DNA from: Hygrocybe punicea
Taxonomy: Eukaryota > Basidiomycota > Agaricomycetes > Agaricales > Hygrophoraceae
Assembly: GCA_963556145.1 (NCBI GenBank)
Contig: OY744469.1
Location: 3,568,767 to 3,632,766 of the forward strand
Direction: 5' to 3'
Length of the DNA: 64,000 bases
In this document: positions 1-11,424 of the stretch, in pieces
Position numbering within the stretch: the first letter of the stretch is position 1
Layout: every line of letters starts with the position of its first letter
Program-made: the position numbers and the translations under genes
The notes under the pieces: generated by a model
What the model saw: the letters and a program-made list of their open reading frames with translations, nothing else
The model's database searches: none
What the model was told of the DNA's origin: nothing

Positions 1-2108
1 ACCATGACAAGTTTGCCAGTCTGGGTCCTTCATGAATTTTCTATGTCCTTGAGATCCAGATTCACTGCCATTCATACCATCATGATACCACACATCACCT
101 TCTGCAGAAATTATACATGATGTAAAATGGAAATTTCCAAAGTATAAAAGACCTCGCAAACAATATCTGATCCTAGTATTGTCCACACTTTTAAACTTGA
201 GGTATTTACTTGGTTTGATTCTGTATGTGGAGTGGTCAAACAGTAATATCCCTGGGAACTGTGTATAGTGCACTGTGGATTTCAGTGCAGATTGACACTG
301 AGGACATTTATCTGCTGATTGTTGTTCGAAGTTGTTGAATGTGTGAGAAGTTGATTTTGATGAACTATGATCCATAACAAATACACAGCCCAACTTATCA
401 TCCACTGCAGGTCTGAAGAAGTCACAATTTGAACAAGTCTCTTGACTTTTTGCAATTTTGACATTGGTGGAGAATATGTCAAGTGTCAATTGAGATAGGC
501 TGGTGCCCACATGACCATAAGGATACATTAGTCTGTATTTTGCATGAAGGATTTTTCTGATGTCATCCCTTACCTTTTCTAGACTCTTTATGCCTTGGGA
601 TGCTGCCAAAAAATCAGTTCCAAGAGATTGAAGATAATTTGACTTGAGGTGCCTTGCATTCACATTCCATCGGAATCTGTTCTCATTTCAGATATCATAG
701 AGTACTGTGAACAAAGCATCATATGCACAGCTATAATTATTTCCATCCCACACCAGTCCCTGTGGCTTGTCAACAGCTGAATGTCTTTGAACTTTCTTTG
801 GAACCTGCATAGCTGCTTCATCTTCAGCCTTTCTTTTTTTTGAAACATTTTGTTCAAGGTTTGGAGTTGTTCCTTGAGCAGAAATAAACCCTGTGGAAGG
901 TTTTTCTTGTGCATTATCTTTGGATTTTGATTTTTCTTTAGTCACCAGCTGCCATGGACTATCAGTGACTACAGGTAACATAAGCATTGCATCACGATTA
1001 TTCCATGCCAAATGTGTGTCAACATTTGCAGGAACAAAACCTGTCCCTTTCCATTTCTGATATTGTCTGATTATGGTATTTCTGCGGTTTCCATCCACAT
1101 GATGAGGGAGTTCATTTTCATACCTCAGTTTGGCAATATCATCTAGTATCTCCTGTTCTCTGAACTCCTGACGCAAGTAACCAGAACAGCCCCCAGTAAT
1201 AACTCTGGGTTCAAAACCTTGTACAATAATGGTCCCATCCGCACTTGCACTCCTAGAAAGACAGGTGTAATATGATTGGTGTGAGGTGCAACTGTTCAAA
1301 TGCACAACATTTTTTGGTCTTGTCTTTCCCTGTGATGTATAGTCTGTCATAGCAAAATTGGGCAGCACCCAGGCCTGCTGTCTTTCCACACTAACTTTGT
1401 CATCACTTGGGAATGTGCATTGAATTGTTTTTTTGTCCTTGACTACAGGCACTACATTGTCAGGTAGCCCAGGGATCTGTATCAGGCGAGGTGGCTTGTC
1501 CAATTCCACAAACAAAGTGTCCAAGACTATCTTGCCATGGGGACCTATCAATGATTGCCAGCCAACAACAAATCCTTCTTGACCCTTTGTGATGCAAAGT
1601 TCAGTTGCTTCATTGTTGCGTATCATCACAGGCATGCCAAGACACAAGGAAAGTTTACCTGGAAAATGATCTGTTGCACCAGGCCTCAGACTCCATATGT
1701 GTGTTTGTTCTTTGAGAGACATGTCCCTTCTCTTTTGAACAGATTTAATTTTTTTGTTGATTTTTTTAGCCTCAAACAAGGCAGGATCAGGTGAATTTCC
1801 CCACTGGTCAGTAGAATAAAAATGAACCAACTTCTGTCCTGTATCTATGGCAAATCTTTCACATCCAATCATGTTAATCTGGTCCTTCTGTGTGTGTCTA
1901 CCACATATGACAGCAACATTCCTGAACTCTTTGGCTGCCAACTTGGGCTGGTCTGCTCGTTTACCAGCAACAAGACTCCTATGAAATTTGATGTCATCGG
2001 GTATACATTTTCCATATCTCATGTTCACCAGAGCTGTTCGAAGTTGGGCATCCCTTGGTGTTTGCAACTTTTGTCTCATATTTTGTCTCAGTATCACAAC
2101 AGTGGTTA
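1..2108 (-). pseudogene. HLE copy B, 3' part: PIF1 helicase C-terminal half plus USP-like protease domain
   Basis: This is the C-terminal part of a Helitron RepHel protein, read right to left and running off the left edge of the window. It begins just after the insertion point of copy A at 2,108/2,109 with the helicase motif LRQNMRQ. It continues through the late PIF1 motifs (TSQGKTRP, VVHLNSC, SRSAS) and a Lys/Arg-rich linker. It then enters a C-terminal domain with a cysteine box (NNYSCAYDAL), two CxxC pairs (TCSNC and KCPQC) and a histidine box (FHFTS then VWYHDGM). That order is what a USP fold with a zinc finger would show. A TGA at 688-690 interrupts the domain where copy A has Trp, so TGG to TGA is likely; the same frame stays open from there to base 1. 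Helicase identity is firm. The protease call is inferred from motif order. Confidence 0.85.
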
Positions 2109-2640
2109 TTACGAGTTCTTTATCAGACCTGGTTCAGTGAGGGTTCGTAATTAATTAATTAATTAATTGATTGATTAATTAATAAAGTTGATCGCCTATA
2201 GACAGAATTTTTTTGGGCAAGAGATATGATTCTACTTCTGATACTGGAAAATAAGATGCAGTTGGGGCCATGTGTGGACAAGCTTACATAAGCATCCAAA
2301 TATGGGTTGTCTCAGAAAATACAAACTACCTTCTAATTATATTCAAAATATTCATACTGACTTCATTTCTTCTCAGAATCAGCTGAAATTTGAACTGCTG
2401 ACTAAGATAACCATTTCGGGCAAGGTGTGACAGTCACATGTGACCACTCTAACCATATAAGGCAATTTTTGATATTATATACCAAATTGTTTGCTGATCA
2501 CAATGGTGACAGTCACATGTGACCAGTCTAACCATATAAGGCAATTTTACATAAAGTTTGCTAAATTTTATATTGATCACTATAACATTCATTGCATGTA
2601 GCAAATCTAATTATATAACACACTAATACACATTTCATCA
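2109..2640 (+). repeat. Copy A 5' terminal region
   Basis: This region is shared with all the short HLEs here. It holds the 5' terminal motif ACGAGTTC, the conserved stretch TCAGACCTGGTTCAGTGAGG, a (TTAA)n-type tract, and two copies about 79 bp apart of the overlapping palindrome GTGACAGTCACATGTGAC (near 2,430 and 2,509). Each palindrome is followed by a block close to TCTAACCATATAAGGCAATT. It could hold the replication origin and the promoter; neither is shown by sequence alone. Confidence 0.75.
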
Positions 2641-2959
2641 TGTGTTTTGGTCTTCGTGGTCCTATTTGAGCTTTAGTAAACAAATACAAATAGATGCAAA
2701 CAAAGACAAATAATATGCTCTCTTATGAATATTATCACTAGACATTTATAAGTGATGTTACAACTTGGCCACATAACAAACAAATACAAACCCAATATGG
2801 TTAGATTACTTTGTATTTCAATTTTGGTTTTGGTCAAGTTTCTTACATAATCATGATTATGTAATCATTAGTCAGATCACCATTTGAACCCAGACTTTGA
2901 ACCTTATTGTGCTTTTGCTTCTTGAACCTGAACCACCACCTTCCCCATTTAGTGCGTTA

Positions 2960-3640
2960 AGTCCGCGTTTTTTGACCTTTTTGGCTTGTTTAAGCTCAGT
3001 TTTTCATATTCAGACTCCGAAAAAATGTTTTCTGGATCAGGTGATGTGCCCGGACCATTTAGGGTCCAATGCTGACATAAGATTTCCTTTTTTAGACATA
3101 AAAGTGCAAAATTCTTCGGATTTTTGTGCTTTTTATTTCCTATGGCTCTGTTTTCTTTCCTGGACCACTGGTAATGTCTTCAATTTGTATATCTTGTTGT
3201 TTGTTAACATAATATATCATTTTACAGCCCATCTCCCTTGCAATTTTCAAAGTATGTACAAATTTCATGTTTTTTCACCTTTTTGGCTTGTTTAACCTCA
3301 GTTTTCTGTATTCAGACTCCGAAAAACAGCGATCTGGATCAGGTGATGTGCCTAGACCATTCAGGGTCCAATGCTGACATAATGTTTCCTTTTATAGACA
3401 TAAAAGTTGAAAATTCTTCGGATTTTAATGCTTTTCCTTTTCTCTGGCTCTGTTTTGTCTCATGGACCACCGGTAATGTCTTTTATTAGTGTAAATTATT
3501 ATTGGGTGACATAATCTATCATTTGACAGCGAACCCCCCTGTCAACATTCAAAGTATGTGGAAATTTCACATTTTTTCACCTTTTTTGATTGTATAAGCT
3601 CATTTCTCAACCTACAGGTTTACAGTGGTTCATTTCTGGC
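2960..3640 (+). repeat. Tandem ~301-bp repeat upstream of the copy A gene
   Basis: A block beginning TTTTTTNACCTTTTTGGCTTGT recurs at about 2,967, 3,269 and 3,570, a spacing of 301-302 bp. The first two copies are close over about 220 bp and share CTGGATCAGGTGATGTGCC and GGTCCAATGCTGACATAA. The third is degenerate. The repeats lie between the shared 5' terminus and the ORF and are absent from the short elements. They could be promoter repeats, but nothing here proves it. The 132- and 83-residue ORFs over them are by-products of the repeat. Confidence 0.7.
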
Positions 3641-3860
3641 TCAGGTATGAATGTCTTACCATTTAAGATCACATGCTGACATAATATTTCCATATATAGC
3701 CTTAAAATGTGAAATTTTGTGGATTTTTTCGATTTTTACTGCTCTTTGTGCTGGAATTTGTATTGGTATGTTGTTTATTGATCATCTCCAGATATATTTG
3801 ACATATCCATATTATTATGTAGCTTTTATTTTCAAAAAAACTATAAACCTGTTCACAAAA

Positions 3861-4930
3861 ATGTTAAAAATGTCATCCATGTCACAATGTCTTATGATTT
3901 TTATCATTGCAATGTCTTGGGCACAATGTGCTGTCATTGGGATTGGCCTTGTGCCTCCTGCAAATGTCATGCAAAATGTCCCTGTCACACCAACTGTCTC
4001 TGTCATACACAATGTCATTCTATGCCCAGTTACTTTGAATTTTTATAAAGACAATTTGCAAAAGTATGAAAATCCCCCTTATTTACCAAATTTAATCCCA
4101 ATTCATCATATTGGTCTCCAGTCCACTTCTTCCTCCACATCACCAAACCCTGAAAAATTCACAAATATCCACAACAGCACTGAATTTGTTCTTTCTAGTT
4201 GTAAATCAGCTCATCCAATTTTTCTATTTGAACTATATGCCAGAATCTTCTTGAACATGTTTGATTTGTTTTCTGTGTATCATTGTACAACCAGCATTGC
4301 TAATAAGTGCATGTATATTAAGTTGAAACTTCAACAGAATGTGTTCAGAAAACATGACTTCAGAGCTTATTTAAAATATGTAAACAAACTACCTATATTA
4401 GCAAATGGAGCCATACTGCTGTTTGTCCTAGTTCTGCATCATTTTCTAGCTTTTCAAATGGCTGGTCACTATATTTGCAATAAAACTTCGAAATTATATG
4501 ACATTTTCAAGTCTGAAAATATATCCTGTAATTCTAACCTTGATATTGAATGCATTGGTGGAGGCAAAGCAAATATATTCTCATTCCATGAACTAATGCC
4601 TACTTCAACCAATGACAATGCTAGTATGGATGCAGCTAAATATAAATTCCACTCTTACATGCCAAAAAGTGAAGCACTCTCATTGGAATCATCATCTGAA
4701 AAATCACTTGTAATTGTAAATCACCCATTTGAATTGTTGATTCCAAAGTTGACCATTGCCAACTTGAAAGTAATTGCAGCTCATCATAGCATTCTTGTCC
4801 ACTCAAAAATGAATCAGGCATCAATTCAAACTGCAATACAGAATCATGTGTGCACCAACTGTCCTGAATTTGTATCAATCTTTGAATTTATTAATGAAGA
4901 AGTAATTGCAATGCACAAGAAAACCTCAAA
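3861..4930 (+). pseudogene. Copy A RepHel gene, N-terminal segment
   Basis: This is the first coding segment of the copy A protein. The frame is open from 3,651. I prefer the ATG at 3,861 because it lies beyond the promoter repeats and gives a hydrophobic leader (LMIFIIAMSWAQCAVIG). That choice is uncertain. A second hydrophobic stretch (ILLFVLVLHHFLAF) lies near residue 200. The last ~60 residues contain KLTIANLKVIAAHHSILVHS and a CTNC motif, which align with copy B's LTITSLKLIAAVHGIYIKS and CDHC, so that end is certainly coding. The segment is cut at 4,930/4,931 by a 1.37-kb non-autonomous HLE. Joining 4,930 to 6,300 restores the frame (KTSN then TSAVNKF). Codon use and composition before about 4,550 look poor, so the true start could be further in. 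Confidence 0.6.
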
Positions 4931-6299
4931 TTACGAGTTCTTTTAATTTATTAAAAGACTCATTCTTTATCAGACCTGGTTCAGTGAAGGTTCGTAATTA
5001 ATTAATTAATTAATTCATTCATTAATTCATTAATTAATTCATTAATGTTTTTGCATCGCCTATAGAGAAATTTTTTTTGGGCAAGAGATATGATTCTACT
5101 TCTTATGTTGGAATGTAACATAAAATCTGGGCCATGTTTGGAGTGGCTTACATAAGCATCCAAATATGGGATGTCTTACACAAGACAAATTACCTCCCAA
5201 TTATATTCAAAATATTCATACACCCTTCAGTTCTCATCGGAATTAGCTGAAAATTGAACTGCTGACTAATATAAACATTTTGGGCAAGGTGTGACAGTCA
5301 CATGTGACCAGTCTAACCATATAAGGTACTTTTTGATATTATATACCAATTTTTTTGCTGATCGCAATGGTAACAGTCACATGTGACCAGTCTAACCATA
5401 TATGGTAATTTGGCATAATATATGCTAAATCACATACTGCTCATCATATTCATTACACAAATGCAATTATATTCAAAATATTTATCCTGGCCTTAATTCT
5501 TATCAGATTCAGCTGAAAATTGAACTGCTGCCTAATATTATCATTTCGGGTCAGATGTGACAGTCACATGTGACCACTCTAACCATATAAGGCAATTTCT
5601 GATATTGTATAGCAAATTTTTTGCTGATCGCAATGGTGATAGTCACATGTGATCAGTCTAACCATATAAGGCAATTTTACACCATATATCCTAAATTTCA
5701 AGGTGATCACAGGAGTCATAGTCACATGTGACCACTGTTACTATATATAGAAATATCAGCCATATAAGCAGAAATTAGTGTAACTCAGATGATATAATGA
5801 TATTTTTACTTAAAACATATAATTCAATGTGATATCGCTGTATATATTATATACTACTTATATATTTCAAGCAAAATCACTTATTGATGTTTGTAATAAT
5901 CATACAAATAAAAATTCAATAATAGAAACAAGACTTTGTTCATGCCATATGCAACATTGGTCCACTCAAGTACAGCTGTCTTCATGTTATCATCTGTTGT
6001 GCAGCAAAGTTATGGAGAAGTAGAGTTTAGCAAATGTAAGTCAATTGTTATCATACTGTTTAAAGACAGTTGTATTTGACAGTTGATGTATTGTATTGTG
6101 TTGCTCTCTTTTTTGGCTGAGAGTATTGCATAATGATGAAGTAAAGAAGACATGACAGTGGGAGAGAAAGTTGAGACATGCTATGCAGGTTTTTTCTTCT
6201 ATTTTTATGTTGCTATGGTGAGAGGTTGCTATGATGAAAGTGAGGAGAGGAAAAAAAGAACTCGTTCATGCCATGCGCAGCACTGGCCCACTAAACAAG
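4931..6299 (+). mobile_element. Non-autonomous HLE, insert 1 (1,369 bp, in copy A gene)
   Basis: It runs from TTACGAGTTC at 4,931 to CACTAAACAAG at 6,299, in the same orientation as copy A. At the 5' end ACGAGTTC pairs with ACTCGT about 20 bases on. At the 3' end GAACTCGT, the inverse of the 5' tip, lies about 35 bp inside the terminus and is followed by a GCCA...TGGC hairpin 12 nt from the end. Internally it has five copies of GTCACATGTGAC or near variants (about 5,293, 5,372, 5,562, 5,643, 5,721). The last ~330 bp match copy A's 3' tail. It has no coding capacity: it is an internal-deletion derivative of a copy A-like element. Target A^T, no duplication. Confidence 0.88.
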
Positions 6300-9200
6300 T
6301 ACCAGTGCAGTCAATAAATTTAAAGCACAACATCCTGACAAATATGCACAACGAAATCTAGCAGCCGTGCAGAAATTTCACAATGAACACCCTGATAAGC
6401 ATGCCAAACAACATCTAGCAGCTGTGCAGAAATATCAGAGTGAAAATCCAGAGAAACATGACAAACAACATCTAGCAGCTGTGCAGAAAATTCAGAGTGA
6501 AAATCCTGACAAACATGCAAAGCAAAATCTGGCAGCTGTACAAAAATTTCAGAGTGAAAATCCTGACAAATATGCAAAGCAAAATCTGGCAGCTGTACAA
6601 AATTTTCAGAGTCAAAATCCTGACAAGCATGCAAAACAAAATCTGGCAGCTGTGCAGAAATTTCATGTGGAACATCCTGAGATGCATGCAACACAAAACC
6701 TTGCAGCTGTTACAAAATTCAAAGTTGATCATCATGAGAAGCATCTGCAACACATGTTAGATGCAGTTAGAAGACATACTATGAACCACCCTGAGCAGCA
6801 TGCACAAACAAATCAGATTGCTGTTCAAACATACAGAGATAATATTCAATTCCCTCCAGAACCACCTTCAGCAAAATTGCAACACTCTATAATTTCAGGA
6901 TTTTGTAGTGATGCCTCTCCCAACAAATTTATCGAATCTGGTTGTGCTGTCTGTGGAATATTGACACCAATTCTGGAATTGCAAAGCTACACAGACTTGA
7001 ATTTAAGTTGTTTGAAACAAGCTGGTATAACTCAAAAAGAGCGCTTCTCAATAAATGATCCAATTGAATTTTCAGAGAGCCCTATAATAATTGAAGATCT
7101 CCATGGTATTTGCAAGAAGTGTTGCAAATCTTTGGTCAGAGGAAAATGCCCAGCTATGTCTCTGGCAAATGGTTTATGGCTTGGACAAATTCCTAATGAA
7201 TTAATTAATTTGTCTTATGCAGAACAACTGTTAATTGCTAGAGTGAGACACAATAGATGCATTGTTAGGGTTTCTTCAGGAATGCACAAGATGAGAGCAA
7301 ATGCCATTACATTTGCCAATCCAACTCCAAAGATTTTTGACATTTTACCCCCACCTGTTGATGAGTTGGATGAAGTACTTGCATTCATTTATACTGGACC
7401 ATGCAAACCTACCAAGTCTGATTTTGAGAGAACACCATTGCTTGTTAGAAGAAACAAAGTTGCAACTGCTTTGAATTGGTTGAAACTGAATCACTGTGAC
7501 TATTTTGACTTGGAGATTTCAGAAGAAAACTTGAAACAGTATCCTGAGAATGACATACCAGTTGTGGTAGATTACAGACAATCATTCATTAACAAAAACC
7601 CAGAAGCTACTGCTGTTAATGACATGGAAGAGGAAGAAGGAACTGAGACTGGCATGTGTCCATTTGTAGTTCATGGTCTAACAGGTGAAGAGTACTCTAC
7701 CAAAAGTATCAAAGCCATCAAAGCTATTGCATTAAAACATCTGATGGATAATAACAAGATTTTGGCAATTGGACATGAGAGTGATCCACAATCCATCTAT
7801 AACAATCCTCAGTTGTTTCCTCAAATGATGCCATGGTTGTTTCCCTATGGACTTGGTGGAATTGGTAACTCACTGATTCAAGGCAAGATTTCTGAAATCA
7901 AACACAAGAGACACTTGTTAATGTACTATGACAAGAGGTTTCAAAAAGATCCACACTTTCCTTTAATTGCATTCAACCATGAGCAAATCAAAGAGTCTAC
8001 AACAGCTGGCTATTTATTAGCTGAAAAGGCAAAATTTGAACACATTTCACAAAGATTGATGGATGTTGATCTTGGAGTGTTGAATAACATTGCTAGGAAA
8101 ATGGAAGATGGTGAACATGTTATTCCAGAAACAGATGAAGAGAAACTTTGTTTCCAATTAATTAAAGACATTGATCATGTAGGAAGTCATGTAAAAGGAT
8201 CACTCACAAGTAAGAAATACATGAGAAATGAAGTCTGGTCTCTGATGTCCTTTGTGGGTGCACCTTCCTGGTTCATTACATTTTCACCTGCAGATAACAT
8301 GCACCCACTCTCCTTATATTATGCTGATACAAAAGAAACATTCACACCTGAGCTTAGAGGATATGATGAGCGCTATAGACTTATTGCAGAAAATCCAGTG
8401 GCTGGTGCTAGATTCTTTCACTTTATGGTAGAACTATTTATCAAACATGTCCTTGGAGTTGGATCAAACCATTCTGGCTTTTATGGCAACACCAAGGCAT
8501 ACTATGGCACAGTGGAGCAACAAGGACGTCTCACCCTTCACATGCACATGCTACTATGGCTCAAACGATGTTTGTCACCTCAGGAAATCAGAGATAGAAT
8601 CATGGATCCAAAATCAGATTTTCAACAAGCTTTTGTTCAGTATCTGGAAAGTGTGCACATTGGTGAATTCAGGACTGGGACTATGGATGAAGTCAAAGCC
8701 AAGAAATCTGAACAAGAAGACTACAAAGATCCCACTCAGACTCTACCTGAAGCACCCCCACCTATGTGTACAATTAGGCATGATGTGAACAGTAACAACA
8801 ATTGTCATGATTGCAAACAAGATAATTTATGGTGGAAGAGATTTGAAAACACTGTTGATCATTTGATCTTATGCTCCAATGTTCATAATTGTGGCAGAAA
8901 TAGTTCAAACAATGAGAAAGTCCAGAGAAAAGATAGACCAAGTTGCATGAACAAACATGGTAAATGCAAAGCTAGATTTCCAAGACCTTTGTTTGAATCA
9001 ACACAAGTAGACCCAAAAACAGGTGCATTGAATATGAAAAAGGGTGAAGCATGGATCAATACATTGACACCGCTGGTGACATTTCTACTTCGCTGCAATT
9101 CAGATGTTACAAGTCTTCTTTCTGGTACCGCAATCAAAGCAATTGTAGCATATATTTCTGACTATATTACAAAGCCTGGATTGAAAACCTATAGCACATT

Positions 9201-9860
9201 TGATACCATTAGAAGTGTGTTTGATAGGAACTCAGAAATGCTTGGAGGATTCATGAAAAGAAAGACAAAGCTAGAAAACTCATCACCCAGATCATAAATG
9301 CTTTGACTGCAAAACTTGAAATTGGTGGACCAATGGCTTCAATGTATCTGCTTGGGAACCCTGACCATTATACCAGTCACAAATTCATTCCTGTTTATTG
9401 GAGAAACTATGTGAAAGAAGTCCAGAAAGCTTGGAATTCAGATGAAAATGATGACATGCAAGTTGACTCTGAAAAAGTTGTACTGCACAATCAAAAGGGA
9501 AAATTCATAGGATTATCTGCTGTACATGACTACATTTACAGACCAGCTCATTATGAAGACATGAATTTATATGAATGGGTGCAGGGTGCAGAAAGAGTCA
9601 AGAGAAACATTCAAAAACCTCATGATGAAATAAACAGTGATGATGAGTTAGATGTCTTGGAATCTGAGCCACAAACTGCAACTCACAAAAAAACTTCGAG
9701 ATCTAATGTATCTACCAGTAATGACTTGAGCATAGAATTTGATGATCTGAACATCAAAGATGATGACACTTTCATAGAATGTGATTCAGAGGACAATGAG
9801 TCTGATACCACTAAGTCTGTGCAAGAAGACACCAAGCATTTCCTAGAATATCACCCATTA
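6300..9860 (+). pseudogene. Copy A RepHel gene, Rep/HUH nuclease segment
   Basis: This segment carries the Helitron N-terminal and Rep domains, which nick and join single strands during rolling-circle transposition. In order: nine 19-residue repeats (6,319-6,831); a Cys cluster (CAVCG, CKKCC); the region around PQMMPWLFPYGLGG and LIAFNHEQIK; the HUH metal motif LHMHMLLW (His codons 8,539 and 8,545); a second Cys-rich stretch (CMNKHGKCKARFP); and the paired tyrosines of AYISDYITKP (codons 9,151 and 9,163). A single-base loss at about 9,262 ends the first frame at 9,297. The frame then resumes as AKLEIGGPMASMYLLGNPDHY and runs to 9,860 through an Asp/Glu-rich linker. Copies B and D read through that point, so this is damage, not an intron. 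The segment is cut at 9,860 by insert 2. Confidence 0.88.
6319..6831 (+). repeat. Nine in-frame 57-bp repeats (19 aa)
   Basis: Nine tandem 57-bp units encode variants of the 19-residue unit FQSENPDKHAKQNLAAVQK. The outer units are the most diverged and units 3-6 the most alike, as expected from unequal exchange inside the array. The unit is charged, probably helical, and rich in Lys, His and Gln. Copy B has no such array at the corresponding place (it reads KSLVKRRREANVRAVRKYKN there), so the expansion is specific to the copy A lineage. Confidence 0.9.
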
Positions 9861-11023
9861 TTACGAGTTCTTTTAATTTATTAAAAGACTCGTTCTTTAT
9901 CAGACCTGGTTCAGTGAGGATTCGTAATTAATTAATTAATTGATTAATTAATTAATTGATTAATTAATTAATAAAGTTGATCGCCTATAGACAAAAATTT
10001 TTTGGGCAAGAGATATGATTCTACTTCTGATACCAGAAAATAACACCATGTTGGGGCCATGTGTGGACAAGCTTACATAAGCATCCAAATATGGGTTGCC
10101 TCAGAAAAGACACATTACCTTCAAATTATATTCAAAATATTCGTACTGACTTCAATTCTTATCGGAATCAGCTGAAAATTGAACTGCTGACTAATATAAC
10201 CATTTCGGGCAAGGTGTGACAGTCACATGTGACCAATCTAACCATATAAGGCAATTTCTGATATCATATAGCAAATTTTTTACTGATCGCAATGGTGATA
10301 GTCACATGTGACCAGTCTAACTATATAAGGTAATTTTACATGATATATGCTAAATTTTGAGGTGATCACAGGAGTCATAGTCACATGTGACCACTGTTAC
10401 TATATATAGAAATATTAGCCGTATAAGCAGAAATCAGTGTAACTCAGATGATATAATGATATTCTTACTCAAAACATATAATTCAATGTGATATTGCTGT
10501 ATATATTATATGCTAATTATATATTTCAAGCAAAATCACTCATCGATGTTCGTAACAATCAGACAAATAAAAATCCAATAACAGAAACAAGACTTTGTTC
10601 ATGCCAACATTGGCCCACTTAAGCACAGCTGTCTTCATGTTATCATCTGTTGTGCAGCAAGGTTATGGAGAAGTGGGGTTAAGCAAATGTAAGTCAATTG
10701 TTATCATACTGTTTGAAGACAGTTGTATTTGACAGTTGACATGTTGCTCTCTTTTTTGGCTGAGAATATTGTATAATGATGAAGCAAAGAAGACATGACA
10801 GTGGGAGAGGAGGTCAAGACACGCTATGTAGTTTTATTTTTTCTACTTTTTATGTTGCTATGGTGAGAGGTGGGCTTATTAATATATAATATATGCTATA
10901 TGTCTTCTATCACATGTAACATGCTTTATGCAATTTAATATTATTATTTACTTCATCATAAAAGTGAGGAGGGGAAAAAAAGAACTCGTTCATGCCATGC
11001 GCAGCACTGGCCCACTAAACAAG
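9861..11023 (+). mobile_element. Non-autonomous HLE, insert 2 (1,163 bp, in copy A gene)
   Basis: It has the same termini and orientation as insert 1 (TTACGAG at 9,861, AACAAG at 11,023) and an intact 5' hairpin. Three palindrome copies lie near 10,223, 10,303 and 10,379. Joining 9,860 to 11,024 restores the frame (EYHPL then YETHC), which matches copy B's NHPQQESHY region. Target A^T. Confidence 0.88.
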
Positions 11024-11424
11024 TATGAGACACACTGCATAGAATTCAGTGAAAAGAAGAAGCATGTTGTTCCAAACTTTGTTGGTGGTTCACTGCCCAG
11101 ACGTGATAGAGGAGACAGAGAATACTATTGCATCACAATGCTCACTCTGTTCAAACCATGGAGATCTGGCAATGACCTCAAAAGTAACCTAGAATCATGG
11201 GATGAAGCATTCACTGATCATGAATTCACTGACAGGCAATTAGAAATTATGGACAACTTTAATCTGAGATATGAATGCTTAGATGCTAGAGATGACTATT
11301 CTGCTCAGCTTAGACAAGGAGCAGTTTTGGATGGTACTTGTCCTCAATTTATGACTTCAGACATGATTTCACACTTGGATGATGACAACATTCAAAATGG
11401 TGGTGACTTTGGAGATGACAATTA
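11024..11424 (+). pseudogene. Copy A RepHel gene, linker segment between Rep and helicase
   Basis: This short coding island lies between inserts 2 and 3. It reads NFVGGSLPRRDRGDREYYC, a tract shared with copy B (NFLGGSLPWCDRGDREYYC), then FKPWRSG, LRYECLDARDDYSAQL and an Asp-rich tail ending DDNY. The first conserved block is typical of the region joining the Rep domain to the PIF1 helicase in fungal Helitron proteins. Its own function is unknown to me. The apparent ORF start at 10,928 and the C-terminal FSGPVLRMA come from the flanking inserts and are not part of the protein. Confidence 0.8.

Noticed and set aside
4931..6299. HLE inserts acting as spliced introns (introner-like), since removal restores frame
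   Set aside because: The ends are TT...AG forward and CT...AA reversed, not GT...AG. Frame repair is explained by insertion without target duplication.
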